Assembly (NCBI GenBank): GCA_031472005.1
Contig: PZJY01000010.1
Span: 620,001-684,000, forward strand
Reading direction: 5' to 3'
DNA: 64,000 nucleotides
Origin: Tetracladium setigerum
Taxonomy: Eukaryota > Ascomycota > Leotiomycetes > Helotiales
The notes beneath the pieces were generated by a model that was not told where the DNA came from, did no database searches, and saw nothing but the letters and a program-made list of their open reading frames with translations. Both the position numbers and the translations under genes were made by a program. Positions 47,801-60,580 of this stretch are shown one piece after another; position 1 is the stretch's first letter; every line of letters begins with the position of its first letter.

Positions 47801-50800
47801 TAACGGTTGAGCTGGACATTTTGTCGCTTTCTTCACCTCCATCCTTGGTTATCAAGAGATTTGGCTTTGACTTGCGTAGCCTGCGTAGATACTTCTTTTC
47901 ACGAGAGAAATCAAGACCTTTGATCTTGTTTTGCAGGTATCCTATGATATCGATCACGGATGAAGCGGTGTCAGCAAAAAGATTGATCTCAAGCCCGTCG
48001 CTCTTCACGTGGAAGGATCTAACTTCGGTTCCCGACTCGTTCAATTTCGAGGTTGCCTGCATGAACGCTGAAAAAGACAGGTTCCCACACGGCTCCATGG
48101 TACCCTCGTTCCGGCGCGCAAGCTCAAACATAAGATGCCGTATCTCTACTCTCAATTCGGGGTATTCGAGAGTAGGGCCTTGCTGCTCAAGACGATTTGC
48201 AAGCACAAGCTGGACGCAACCCATCTTGAAATCTAACCTTGCAGTACTATGTCCTCGTGGGTCCTTTTGAGCATCTGCGTAGATATTTAGTCCTGCGAGC
48301 GTAACGCGAACATCGTAGACAACAAGGGCCTTGCTACTTGGCACCGACGGACGAGGCAAGGGTTTTTCATCATGACCAAATACATCTTCAATGTGTCCTT
48401 GGATCGACTTCACGTCATCCTGGACATCAGAAATGACGCTGGCTATTTCGGGCTTGTTCAAGGCAGATATCAGACCATGAATTGCGGCAGCGTCGAGTTC
48501 AATCAGCTCAATGGATGAAAAGACCGAAATTGATGTTTCCTCCTTGGTAGTGTGGCATGTAATACGGCCATTTGTTGGGGGAATATATATGCTTGATATG
48601 CTGTTATGTGCGTTCAATCCTGAGGTGTTTATATCATGCATAGTCTCTTTGACATCGAAATCAAAGATGACTTCCGAGCCAAGTTGTGCAGCTATCGACC
48701 CTCTCGCAATGACTCCAGAAACTTCGTAGATCAAGGAGTGTAATAATGGTATCTTGATTGAGTACATGTCGAGAAAGAGAGCGACATTAACTTTTGTAAG
48801 GTTGGGCAATTCGAGATCTTGGGGTGGTGCGATTACTTTTGAGGGGCCGTTGGAGGGAAATTGCTTGGTCAACTGGTATATCTGGTCAACCTCATCCCCT
48901 ATTACTAGATCTACTACTTCGACCAGAGCTTGTATTTCCTGGCAAACTGTAAACGAGAGTTGTTGACAATTAGCGGCCAGTTTGAAAACATCTCCAAGTC
49001 TGTCTCCAATGAGTACGGATTCGTGGCCTGCAAAAATGCTCGGGAATCGCAGTTGATAAAGAGTCAACTCTTGGGAGCGGCTGAGCAGCTTCGTTGTAGC
49101 CGCCTGAGCCGCAAGTAGTAGCGTTGATGTTCTCAGATTGGAGCCATTGCCGCTTGCAGTTGTCACAAAAGATCCTTTCATTCCATTGCTGAGCATGACT
49201 GCTCGAAGATTGATTGTATCAATCGTTATCGATCCCGAATCGGTGGCCACGACAACTTGAACGTCATGCATTGTAGCCATTGGGTCTCTCTCTTCCTTGA
49301 CGTGCACGGGCTTAGGTGATGTTGACTTTGCTTCACTCTGGTGATATAATTTTAGGATATCATTGGCAAGTTCACAAAGCTCCCAGTTGAGATTGACAGA
49401 AACATCTGAGCAGACCACCTGTACGACTGTAAGTTGAGTGGGGGCCGTTTTATCATCTGAATCGACGTCGCCTTTGTTTTCTATCTTGCTCTCGGCTGTT
49501 GCGCTCAAGGCTAAAATCGAGATTTCATTCTGTTTTGGGCCAGGGTCCAGAATAAGGCGCATACAGCGCGTGCTAAAAGCAAGGTTGGTAGGTATTGCAT
49601 CTTGCGGAGGAGTGGCGCTGGGTTCCTTTGAAGATCCAAAGACTCTTTCCATCACGAGACATTTTTGCACGTTGTTGAGATCCCAACTCCTCCACTGATT
49701 GAAGCCAGCCAGAACAAGCTTTTTGGCATCATCCGGTAGACTTTCAACGTTATCCAAGCAACGAAGGATGATGTCGTGCTGTGTTTGGACATCTAGATTA
49801 CTGTACATGTGGTGAAGTCGAGTAACAACTTTCCAGGAATCGGTTGTCCGAAGGTGATTATCTGCGGACCGAAGCACGTACGACGGCCGAGTCAAGAACA
49901 TGGGATCTGGTGTTTTGTGTCCAGTCGTTGCTACCAGGTAGGTGAAAAGCTGAATGCGGAGATCTTGTTGCTTAACCAGCGACGAGAAGGTCTCGGCAAT
50001 GTTGCTTCCAACGACTTTGCTGCGATGAAGCAGGGATGCAAGATATTCGATTTTGCTACTAGCGGTAGCAACCTGTAAATCCCTAAACCTGAGATTGAGG
50101 CATCTCTCCTTTCCTGATGCCATCCAGAATACCACGTCCTGGACGACTGCGTCTATTGCGGCCTGCGGGTCATCCAAATTATTGTACCGTTCCTTGGCAG
50201 CGAGGCCAACAGACCCAAGAAGCAGGTGAAAAGCGGCAGCATCTTCCACGTCTGGAATAGGGTCGTTACTTGCTGCTTTAGATTCGGACCTCGTAGTAAT
50301 AGAAAGATCCTGGATGGAAAGATCATACTGATCGCTCATGTTATTGATGAGATTGTCATCATGTGGGCTTGAGGTATTCAGAAATCTTAAACTGATGCCA
50401 GGTGTGTGAACTTTGAAATCAACAACTTTGCTTGTCCTTTTCTTCTGGGCGCTGATACCAAATATCTCATTCATGGAATGAACCTGAAGGTCGTCCAAAA
50501 TATCGTCTGGATCAATAGGTTGCAACGCAGTGAGAACTCCAGCAATGGCGTCGACAGCCTGGGGGTTTAGAACGCCCCGGACTCCCAAGGGAAGTTCCAG
50601 AATGAAGCTAACATGCTCCGTATGTTCACCGATTCTTCCTTGTTGAATATCTTCTAGGGTCATTGTATTTGTTTCATTGGTGGGGGCGGCGTTATCTGCT
50701 TTCAGGATGGCTGGTAGATCTCTCCCATCAGGTTCGACGCCTTCAAGCGGGAAATAGGGCTCGATGTATGAACTCGAAAACGTCACACTGGAAGGTGGGA

Positions 50801-53800
50801 GACCACGGTGTTCGCCAACAGCACTATAGAATGCAGAATGCCGCCCAGTTGAAGTAGAAACATCCCTTAGAGGGATCCTTTGGCCAGCGCCGGTGCCATG
50901 TTGCATGCTTCGAGAACGCGACTCGGCAAATATGGCATCGCCAGGTTTTCGTGGACTATGTGCTCGGACGACACTTCCACCACTTTTCTGGCTAGCAGTA
51001 GACAGAGAGAGAAAGGAGCTTTTACGGCCCATCACACGTTTAGAGAATATACTTGAGGATTGGCCCGAAATTATAGAGCCTCCTTCGGTCCTGTCCTGAG
51101 AATCCATGAGAATTGGAGTGGGCATGGGTGGAATGGATAGCGCAGGAGGGTCAACGGGAACCAACATCGAATCGTCGAGATATTGTGGATATAACAAAAA
51201 GTCCGTTCTGTGAGTTCGTTGATCATGTCGTTTAATGTGCTCTTGCTGGAGTAGACGCTGAGCCTCGAAGTTGGGTTTTCGTTGTATCATCACAAATGAC
51301 ACGGTTGTTTGTACCAGTGCGTGGGTCTCAACCGGATGTTGGGTTCTCGACCTGTGCCTCGATGCCGATTCGGCATCAACGCAGGCTATCTGAAGGTCTG
51401 GAATTTTCAGATTGAGCTTCTTGGAGTAGTGTGTCCCGGCCCAGTCGTTAAAATTCACGGATATGCTCCCAGTGGCGAAGAGGAATGCTGCTTCTTCAAC
51501 ATGCATCCAAACCCGGACCGATTCGACGTACGCTCGAAGAAATGTAACATCGTGTAAGACAGCTTCCATGATCAATGGCAATGCATTCTCGTCGTCATCG
51601 AATGAGAAACCAACGGCTCTCCCTCCATTCGCGAGCCTGGTGAAGAATTCCGTTGTACACTCACCAGATACTGCTCCAACGGAAAAGTCCCAATTACAAA
51701 TATAGGTTGGCTCAATTGGAGGCAAACCAAAGAGTCGATTTCCACAGATATTTATACCATCAATGAAAAGTTGCGTACTCGATGCAGCGCTATTTGGAGT
51801 TGTAGTGCCATCTGACTCACTTCCAAGTGAAAATGCCAGGGTTTTGAATACAACGTCCAAATCCATATAGTAGTTGGTGAATCTCAAGTCTGCTGCCAGA
51901 TTGGCAATTTCGATACGGATATGATTTTTGGAGGAGTAAAGATTTGAAGGGAGGATTGCGTTGGTGTCATCAGCGGTAACGCAAAGGACAACATCCAAGT
52001 CGTTTGATTTCTTGTAGGGCTGTTGAGGTGGGAGCTCGTCACCTCCTTCTCGTTTAGAACGAAGCACATCTTGGTATTCTTCAAGCGTCTTGAACCGGAT
52101 ATCATCTCCAAAGTAATTATCTTTGACTTTGAGATAGTAGCGAATCACAAAGCCATAAATCCAGGCCGTTGGGGTATTACCGTGCACGTTGAGGAGCAAA
52201 GTGTCGGTGTTTCCGGGTGATGTCGTTGCATTGTACTGATATGTGCCGTCTATGAGAAGGTCGTTGAGGGTTGCGATTATGTTCGAGTTTAAAAACGTAG
52301 CTTGCGTGTTCCAAGGTGGCACATGAAGCTTCAGGCCACCAGTATGGGCATCGACCTTGAACGATACATCATTTCGGTGGGGTCGAAAGGTGGTTAAAGG
52401 AAGGCATATGTTTGCATTCAGAATCTCCCCAAACACAGAGATGAAAGTGTTGTCATCGAGATCGGAGGGATTGTTAATAATGTTCGCATCGTTGACATTC
52501 AGATAAATATGAAAGTCGGTCAGGTGAAGATTGACGCTGTATTGAAAGGGCGAGAAGGTGAGATATTCTGGTGGTGGACCGCTTGCCCAGTCATCAACTA
52601 AGTCGATGAGCAAGAAAATGTGCTCACGAAGTAGAAACAATTCCAACTCATTACTGTTGATATCGAAAATCCAATCACGGTGGCCATTCCACCGCAATGG
52701 GTTAGAGAGATCACAAGAGATGTTGTTTCGTACAGATCTCAAGAGGAGTCCATGGTTGACGCTAGTGGTGAGCTCGACGTTTGGCAGATCTAGTTGGACC
52801 TTGTTCACAAAGCCGGAGGACCCTGCCATCATATCCATGGTGTACGAGATTGTAGCATTAGATCCAATCTTGACATCAAGCCACCCGAAAGGTCGAGTTT
52901 CCACTCCTGTATTTCCCTTGTCTCCTTTCCCTCTTCGATCACCACCTCTTTTCTTTGGGTTGTCTTGGGGTCCCATGGTATCAACGTGCTTCGCCCATTT
53001 CCAATTCTTCGATTCCTCTCTTATGGGCACGCGCAAAATTGTTTCGTCGTTCAGTTCAATATAAACTTTGAATTCAGTCGGCACCCTGAATTGACCGGGG
53101 ACGAGGGGCTTGCTTGGAACAGCATCTTTACAAAGATAGGGAAAGAAAACTCGCTGGATATCAGCACGTTGCCTATCAGCCCAAGGACCGTAGTTAACAA
53201 CGGCTCCCTCCAACAGTAAATCGACACCCCATTCGGGAGAAATATCTCCGTTCACATTTGCTGTTTCCATTCTGCGGCCTGCATTGGGTTGTGCAGATTT
53301 CTCCTGTACAGTGCCTACAACATCCCAGTAGAATGACATTTTCGCTTTTGGACAATCGGCTATCGTAGTGACCGTTGCATACTCTATCGAGGACCATCTC
53401 GCCCTGTCATCTTGCTCTCCTTCGTCCAGATACCGAGATAATCCTTGCCAGTGACTCGCTCCTGGCAAGCCAAAGTCATTTCCATCAGTCCGATTATTCG
53501 GGCTAGAGGAAACAGAATCGACAGAGCTCCGAAACATGGGAACCAGGTTCTGTAACGTATGCCATGCTTTGCGTCGTTGTCGGTGCCAAAAGGAATATCT
53601 GTAAAAGTGTGGTTTTTCTGGCTCCGGCTGTTCCATGCCTCTTCTAATGCGGGTTGCAGCATCCGACTGCTCTTCGGTATAGTCGTCATTTGGCTTCATT
53701 TGCACCACTGGGTGCTCAAATTCAAAGTTGAACAGCTGTCTATACTGATCTACTGGGTTTAGGGATTTCGTAGCGTCGACCTCCCCGCTAACTTTCTCTG

Positions 53801-54843
53801 CCTTAGTGATGAGAACACTCTTTGTATGTTCGTTTCCAAGAACTACTGCGGCCTTTTGGCAATCGATATGGATGGGGAGTAAGCGAAGAATATAGGAGTC
53901 TTCTACACTCTGCTTTGGAGGCACGCTGTTCGCACTTCCGTCGGTCCGCATAGTGGTGCTTGTCTCACGAAGTTTTGGCTCGTCGGATGACGATCCATGG
54001 CTAGCTTTTTGGGTCATTGAAGCAGCAGAGGGGAACTTCTCAAGGTTGAGGGATGGATCCTTTGACGATGTGGACAAGTGCTTTCCATGGGAAGCTCTCT
54101 TCCTTACTTTGCTCTCTGGAGTCTCTGCTGAGGGTTGTTCCGCCTCAATGTTTTCAGTTCCTTCATTAACATCCTTCGTCATTGCCATAACTATCGAGTC
54201 GTAGGCAGGGCTCCTGTTGTAAACGAACCACTCAACGCCCTGCAAAGATAGATTCAGTTTGCACGGGAGCTTTTCGTCCTTCTTGACACCGCCTGATTCA
54301 GCACCGCTCAAGGTCCGAGGCCGGTCTTCTCCATCTGGACTTCCATTGCCAGAATTGTGGGTAGGTTCGTCTTGCACAGTCTGACCATGGCCCAAATCCA
54401 GCTTTCGGACAGCTCGTAACCAGTAGCACCATGTGATTTCGCCGCTATGTATAAGGATCGTCTCGTTGTTCCCATGGTATCGTAAGCCCTGGAAGAATAT
54501 CCTCCCCGCGAGGAGGGATAGCTGTATAGCTTGAACATCTATGTAGACTCGATAGTTGTGCCAGGTCCATGCTCGCAAGCCGTAGGAGACCAAAGTTGCG
54601 AACAGGCGATTGAAGTAGAAAGTGAAAAATAGGGTCCTAATTCACGATCAGAGCTGGTGGTCGTGTAGACGTGAGAATTACCACTTACAAGATACCGGAG
54701 ACCAGAAGTACAACCAGGAAAACCCTACCAGACCGTTAGATATGCAGAACCAGATAGCAAGACACTGGCCAGCTCGCTCACCAGTTGAAAGTAAAATCAT
54801 TGTTTAAGGGCGAAGATTGCAGGCCTCCTCCGTTGTTCGACAT
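44897..54843 (-). CDS. CSF1: Giant bridge-like lipid-transfer protein CSF1 (BLTP1 family)
   Basis: CSF1/BLTP1 (Tweek, KIAA1109) proteins form long hydrophobic grooves that carry lipids between membranes at ER contact sites; in yeast loss causes cold-sensitive fermentation. Exons are 54843-54782, 54724-54689 (36 nt), 54636-45085 (9552 nt) and 45023-44897, summing to 3259 codons. Introns are gtgagc...ctggtag, gtaagt...gaattag and gtaagt...gatggtag. The N terminus MSNNGGGLQSS leads into one membrane anchor (VFLVVLLVSGILTLFF) and then the hallmark YGLRAWTWHNYRVYID, LAGRIFFQGLRYHG and ITWCYWLRAVRK. The rest is long beta-rich repeats with Ser-rich inserts. The last exon gives PLEWIGLHRDRLPN. Without it the frame would end four codons past the donor. 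No indel is needed in nearly 9.8 kb. The start is fixed by the conserved FNWVFL junction after splicing. Confidence 0.93.
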
Positions 54844-55365
54844 ATTCAACCTAATTTCCAGAAGGCTCGCAGGTCGACAGTCATTTTCGTTGACCACACA
54901 GCACCATCCCAAGGGTACTCGTGGCGACAATTTTGGCGATGGAGGTTTCAATTGCGGAAGTTATGCATAGGAAACTTTGCGCCGACGTGTAGAAATTGGG
55001 GAGTTGTTCGAGGGTTGATCTCGGCAATGGAGCTTCACAGTAGAGTTTCCGTCCTGTAGGCCAGTGCAGGCATGTGCAGACCGTCATGCACGAAAGACAT
55101 GGGTGACGACCTTCTAGTCTTGGCATTGTGATACCGACTCAGATGAGCTTCTTGTCCACATCTCCAGCTTCCAGCCGACTCAACAACAATCTCGAGTGAA
55201 GATCTCCCTCAAAACCAAGGTGCTCCTTAGTTTCCCAGCTCTCCATCAGCTTTACAATGCTGGTATCGTCTCGCAACAACATCTAGAGCGGCTCTTAGGT
55301 CGATATCTCGTCTCCCACGCGTCATCTATTCTAGCTACACTACACCACTCGCCGTCTTTGCGACA
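54844..55365. promoter_or_regulatory. Divergent promoter region, CSF1 and TMEM184 gene
   Basis: 522 bp between the two start codons. It must contain both promoters. No specific element is evident. Confidence 0.45.
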
Positions 55366-57773
55366 ATGGGTGGACTTTCTGGCGGGACTGGCGAGAAGCT
55401 TACCCATGCTACCATCATTGTAGCTGGAACGGCATCTTTGGTTGCATCTCTTACATCTATTGTGTTGGTCGCATCTACCCCTCCGTTCGGTCGTAGCTAA
55501 CTTATCTCAATAGCTCAATATGGCTGCAATCGTAAACACCTACCACTCTGCCCGCTCCTCACACAGCGACTGACTTCCCCAAAGCAAAAACTACAGGAAA
55601 CCTCTTCTTCAACGATATGTCATAAGGATATTGCTCATGTGGGAATCAATGCTGCGAGCTCTTTGCGCCACTATATACTGATGCCTGTTTAGGGTGCCCA
55701 TATACTCCCTTTCATCATGGGTGAGTATATTGTCTTTGAAGGCAGCGATGTTTGTGGATCCAGTCCGTGATATATACGAGGTAGGTTGGCACACATATAG
55801 TTGCACAGAGGAGCAGATGCTAACATTCTAGGCCTTCACTATCTACACATTTACCCAACTCCTTATCAACTTCCTCGGAGGGGAACGAGCTCTGATAATT
55901 ATGATGCACGGTCGAGAGCCGGTCCATCATCTCTGGCCAATGAATCATTTCCTCCCAAAGGTGGACATTTCAGATCCTCACACATTTTTGGCTATCAAGA
56001 GAGGAATTCTGCAGTATGCCTGGTTGAAGCCTGTGCTAGGTCTGGCTACCATCGTGATGAAGGCAGCAGGAGTATTCAAGGAGGGACAACTAGCTGTCAA
56101 CTCGGGCTACCTCTGGAGTGGAATTCTTTACAACCTCAGTGTGACAATAAGTCTCTACTCATTGGGAATGTTCTGGGTCTGCATGTCGAAGGACCTGCAA
56201 CCATTTCGACCAGTACCAAAGTTCCTGTGTATCAAGCTCATCATCTTCGCTTCCTATTGGCAAGGATTTTTCCTCTCCATTCTCGTCTGGCTCGGTGCAA
56301 TCCCGGATGTGGAGGGGTATACATCAGATAACTTCGCGGCTGCCATCCAGGATGCTTTAATTTGTGTAGAGATGCCTATTTTTGCCGTTGGACATTGGTA
56401 TGCGTTTTCCTGGCACGATTACGCCGACGTGACGATATCAGCCGCCAGAATGCCAGTGAAATTCGCCCTCAGAGATGCCTTTGGAATTCGGGATCTTATC
56501 GAAGATACCAAAGAGACCTTTAGCGGCAACAACTACGAGTATAGGCTCTTTGATTCTGGAGACAATGTGCTCGCCCACGAAGGGTCTTCATCCCGTGTTG
56601 CAAGAATGATGGAAGGCATGCGTTATGAGCGTGGAGGAAAGGGAAAGTACTGGATCCCCAAGCCTGGTGAGGCAAACACACGAACACCGCTCTTGGGTGG
56701 ATACGATGGGGACCAAGCCGACCCCGAGGCTCGTCGCCAGCCCAGACAACCCAAAGCAACGGGTATGGGAAGAATGGGTTAGAAGAACAATTGATAGATC
56801 CCGAGGAAGAAAGACTCTATGAGCGGGCACGCAGACTGGAGTACGGGGATTGGAATGTAAGTTCTGAGGACCATTTCTTTTGAATGATGCAGTTCTGACA
56901 ATGCCTAGTACCCTGTTATCACAGCCTACACTGCATCACGGAGGAATTGGGTTCATGCACAACCCGATTTACTGACCACATCAGCCAATCGCAATCTCCT
57001 CCAGCCAACGAAAGCAAGCAAGGGACGAAGAGAAAGCAACATCAAAGCCACAGTAGAAGAAGTGACGAAGAAAACGCAACGAAAGCAGAGCACCTCAAGC
57101 CAAAGCAGAGACAGCAGCTCTAAGGGCAAGGGTAAAGAGAGTGCCAAAGGAAATGCAAATGGAGAAGAAGGAAGAGCGCCGCTCCTCAAGGGAATGCTAC
57201 GACATCACTCTTCCGCATCTAGCTCGGCGAAATCCGATCGAAGCCAACTCGTTGATTTGGTAGTTGAGGATACCACAGCCGAAGAGACTGGTATGTACCT
57301 CCCAATGCCTTACCAATCAATTCTGAAAAAGAAAAATGCTAAAACAATGTCACAGAGAGAGTACGTGCAAGAAAAGAAGGTAGCTCCGGCTGGAACGAAG
57401 TAGAACCCCGACGATACATGTAAGCACTCTTCCTCACAAAAAGTAATGTCCGTACTTTCCCTAACAAACACCACACAGTCGAACGTACGGCGAGGACATC
57501 GGAGAAGACATCCGCGAAGGCTTTGAACCAACCGACGACCCTAAAGTCGTTGACCCAAAGACCCCCGACGACACCGAATCCCAACGCTTCACCGTCGGCA
57601 ATGACGGCGACGACGACGAAGTAGAAGAAGCGGAGGAATCCAAACATTGGAAGAAAGAGGCGGAGGAAAATCCCACGCCCACGTTGAAACCGAAGTATGG
57701 TTTGGAAGGGGAAGATTTCGAGAATGTGTGGGATGGGGAGGCGCCGAAGGGGTCGCCGAAGGAGAATCCTTGA
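55366..57773 (+). CDS. TMEM184/HFL1-type multi-span membrane protein, one apparent frameshift
   Basis: This is the OST-alpha/TMEM184 (DUF300) family; fission-yeast Hfl1 and plant LAZ1 act at the vacuole membrane, Hfl1 with lipidated Atg8. Eight exons: 55366-55463, 55514-55531 (18 nt), 55585-55638, 55693-55780, 55832-56856, 56909-57290, 57356-57419, 57479-57773. Conserved pieces are SIWLQSKNYRKPLLQRYVIRIL, MVPIYS, DPVRDIYEAFTIYTF, INFLGGERA, the ILQYAWLKP segment and FSWHDYAD; about seven hydrophobic helices lie before residue 300. A long hydrophilic tail follows, with YERARRLEYGDWN and an acidic C terminus. As written the frame stops at 56782. Five instead of four C at 56722-56725 gives ADPRGSSPAQ, restores the phase at every downstream intron and makes 675 codons. 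The first donor (gttggt) is weak but is the only one that gives SIWLQ in frame. Confidence 0.85.
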
Positions 57774-58624
57774 TTCAGATCCATTCATTGGTTTCTGTGT
57801 AGACCGAGTTGGTTTTTGATAGGTTTGATACCCTTCTTTACACATGGAGTTTACGTATACATAAAAGGTGTCAAAGGTGTCAGGGTGGTGTAGTATGTGT
57901 GTTTGTGTGTGCGCATTACATTGCAACGGCGTATTTTTAATCAAGTAAATGAGAATGAGAGCGGGCTTTTTCACAAGAATCAAGAACTATTCACAGGCAC
58001 AAATCACGGTATCGACCGTTTGTGTATTCTTTGAGCTAAAGTGCTCCATCTAGCATTATCTTTGCCTTGTAGTGTACTGATTTCTATAGTTGCCTCCCAT
58101 GTATCCTCTTCACCTCATGGATTGCCGTTGAAGGCACACCCCCTTTCTTCCTGTATTCGTCGCCCTGGCTAGATAGAAATCAAAAGCTTCTAATGCCGCG
58201 CAAGGAAAGAAGATTTTTGTTCTTTTCCCGTTCTTTTTTGTGTGAAAGTTTTAAGACTTTTGTTTCCCAGTCCATTCCATCCATCTCAGCAATTATCGTT
58301 GAGGTGTGCATGCTCTCCTCTTTTTTCAAGGAAGAGGAAACGAAAATATTTCAAAAAAAACGCCACGCCTGCACGCCAGACTTTGTTGAAGCTTTTGTGT
58401 TGTTTCGCACCCCGTCGCTCATTCCTCATATCATCCCAGTCATTATCGTTGAGAAATGTTCCTGAAAAAACGCCAAACCTGTTGAAGTTTGCCCCAAAAA
58501 CTATAAATAACACCACGCTAGATGCAAATCAAAATGCAGATGCCAAGAAAAAAAGAAAGATGAAAGCGTTAGCATCATCATTTTGTATGTTGAATCATTA
58601 TGTCGTTGAGACAGGTGAAGTGGT
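57774..58624. other. Convergent 3' flanks
   Basis: The 3' regions of the TMEM184 gene and MET13. No gene is supported. Confidence 0.4.
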
Positions 58625-60580
58625 TTAGTTGGCAGCAATTGCAGTAGCTTCGCCATTGGTGAGAGGGATGTTCTCAATGCCATTGGTCTTGGTCCCGTTG
58701 GTTTCGGTGATTCCGTTCGTCCCGTTGACACCATTAGTATGAGCGACTTCGAATGGCTTTTCCATATTCTTGACAGCGAGTCCATCGAATAATGGCAGAA
58801 TGCCGTGAGCTTGGTGGAAATCGTTGTTGACTACAAAAGACGATTAGCATGGCACTCAGAGAGGAAGAACACTCATCACATACCGATATTAACCAGATAC
58901 CAGGTTTCCATCATGTTCTGGATGAGTTGACGACTTGGACTCAAGGCAGAGTGGCAATGCGCCCAATCCATTCCGAGCTGATAGGCCTCGTCTTTCCAGG
59001 CGAGGAAGCTTATGGTTTCAACAATTGTAGGCTGGACAATCTCCTTGCCGGGGAAAACACCCCAAGTGACAGCGTTTGGTCCATCACCAGGAGCATTGGT
59101 CTCCAGACCTCCGGTCTTCTTGACAGCGTAGTATGTCAAATCTGGATTACTTCTGATTTTCTGTGTCAGTTCACCAATGAGGTCTGGGTGAACCAGGAGC
59201 TCCAAGTAAGCCTTTTGATAAACGTAACCATTTCGTGGGCCCCATCCGTAGACTGGGTCCGAGGATTTAACACCGTCAACAGCGGGCTGAGAATTGATTG
59301 TGAGAAAGCCTCGACTGTTCAGGCTGATCAGCTCCTCCTTAATGGTATCGGATTCCCCTCCAATTGGTGCTTCGCTCCAAGGAAGACTCTCCACTCCCTT
59401 TTGGAGGTACTTGACAAAAATGTCGGCTACGTCCTTGACAGAAGTGGGTTCACCCCAAAGCTTTCGGTTTTGTTCGTTCGTTCCCCTCAGGCCAATACCA
59501 TAGGCATCCAGCTCACCGAAAGCAGGAGATCTCGAGTCACCCCATCTTCCGTTAGGAAATTCGTCCCATTCTTGAGTACGGGTAACATAAGACTTGTTTC
59601 GGTTCTTCCAAAAGATTGGCGAACATCCTCTTCTCGGCGACCGAGAACGAGAGATTGCCTCCAAGGCAAGGCTTGCTTCAAAGGACGTTGCTCGGATGGT
59701 GTCAGACCCAGCTCTTCCAATACCATGCGGGTCGCTTGGGCAAGATTCATGGTGTAGAAATGCAGATGGTGAATGCCTGCTTTCAGAATCTGGCGACATA
59801 GATCGGCAACGAGGCCTGAGCCAATGTTACGAACAGCAGCATCATCATTCTTGACCTCTTCCAATGCGGCGGACCATGCCGGAGGAATCTTGCAGCCCAT
59901 GTGGTTGCAACGGCGAATGAAACTGGCATATGTGCTGATGGGCATGATTCCAGGAATGATGGGGACGGTGATTCCCTTGGCTCGGGCTCTTGCAACCCAA
60001 TTGACGAAGTTGTCTCCATCATAGAACATTTGGGTGACGACAAATGTGGCACCGGCATCCACCTTTTCCTTCAAATGATCCAGCAGCAGTTCGACGTCGC
60101 TTTGGTCATCAGCACCCTCTGGGTATCCAGCGACGCCGATGTCAAAGTGATTGCCATAGGTCTTGCGGATGTGCTTCACCAAATCTTTAGCATATTGGAA
60201 GCCACCCTCTGCCGCAACCCATTTCTCTTCCTCTCGCGGGGGATCGCCTCGCAGGGCCAGAATGTTGGTGCAACCTGCCTTGTAGGCATTCCTCAGAGCT
60301 TCGTCGACCTTCGCCTGGCCATATCGGTACATGTCAGGTGCATACAGGTCTCGAGGCCGTACTGCGATTGAGCAACGCTGACCATCTCACATGTCAATTG
60401 GGCTAAGCGACCTCCTGCGCCCCAGGTGATATCGATGAAGGATGGACCCAAACCATGCATCCGGTCCATGCGGTCGTATAGGTTCTGAACACCCTGTGCG
60501 GTCTTGGGAGGGAAGAATTCGAAGGAGAAGGAAGGATTGCCGGAGGTCTCGGCCTCGGAGAGCATATCTTTGATGTGCAT
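58625..60580 (-). CDS. MET13: Methylenetetrahydrofolate reductase MET13, two apparent frameshifts
   Basis: MTHFR reduces 5,10-methylene- to 5-methyl-tetrahydrofolate, supplying the methyl group for methionine. Exons are 60580-58884 and 58830-58625 (intron gtatgt...ttgtag), making 635 codons when two bases are restored; yeast Met13 is about 600. The start reads MHIKDMLSEAETSGNPSFSF, then FFPPKTAQGVQNLYDRMDRM, IDITWGAGG, CMHLTCTDM, ILALRGDPP, VAGYPEG, QMFYDGDNF and PIIPGIMPI, all of the TIM-barrel catalytic domain. The regulatory half has RPIFWKNR, DEFPNGRWGDSRSPAFGELD, NSQPAVDGV and LVNIVNNDF. Frames change at 60319-60320 (GG where GGG is needed after TDM) and at 59618-59619 (CC where CCC is needed in DVRPIFW). 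Both are one-base losses in G/C runs. The C-terminal Asn/Thr/Gly-rich tail is an unconserved extension. Confidence 0.9.

Noticed and set aside
43324..59620. Programmed ribosomal frameshifting as the cause of the frame breaks
   Set aside because: No shared slippery heptamer or downstream structure is seen, and nine sites in seven unrelated genes would be without precedent; missing bases in the sequence explain them more simply.
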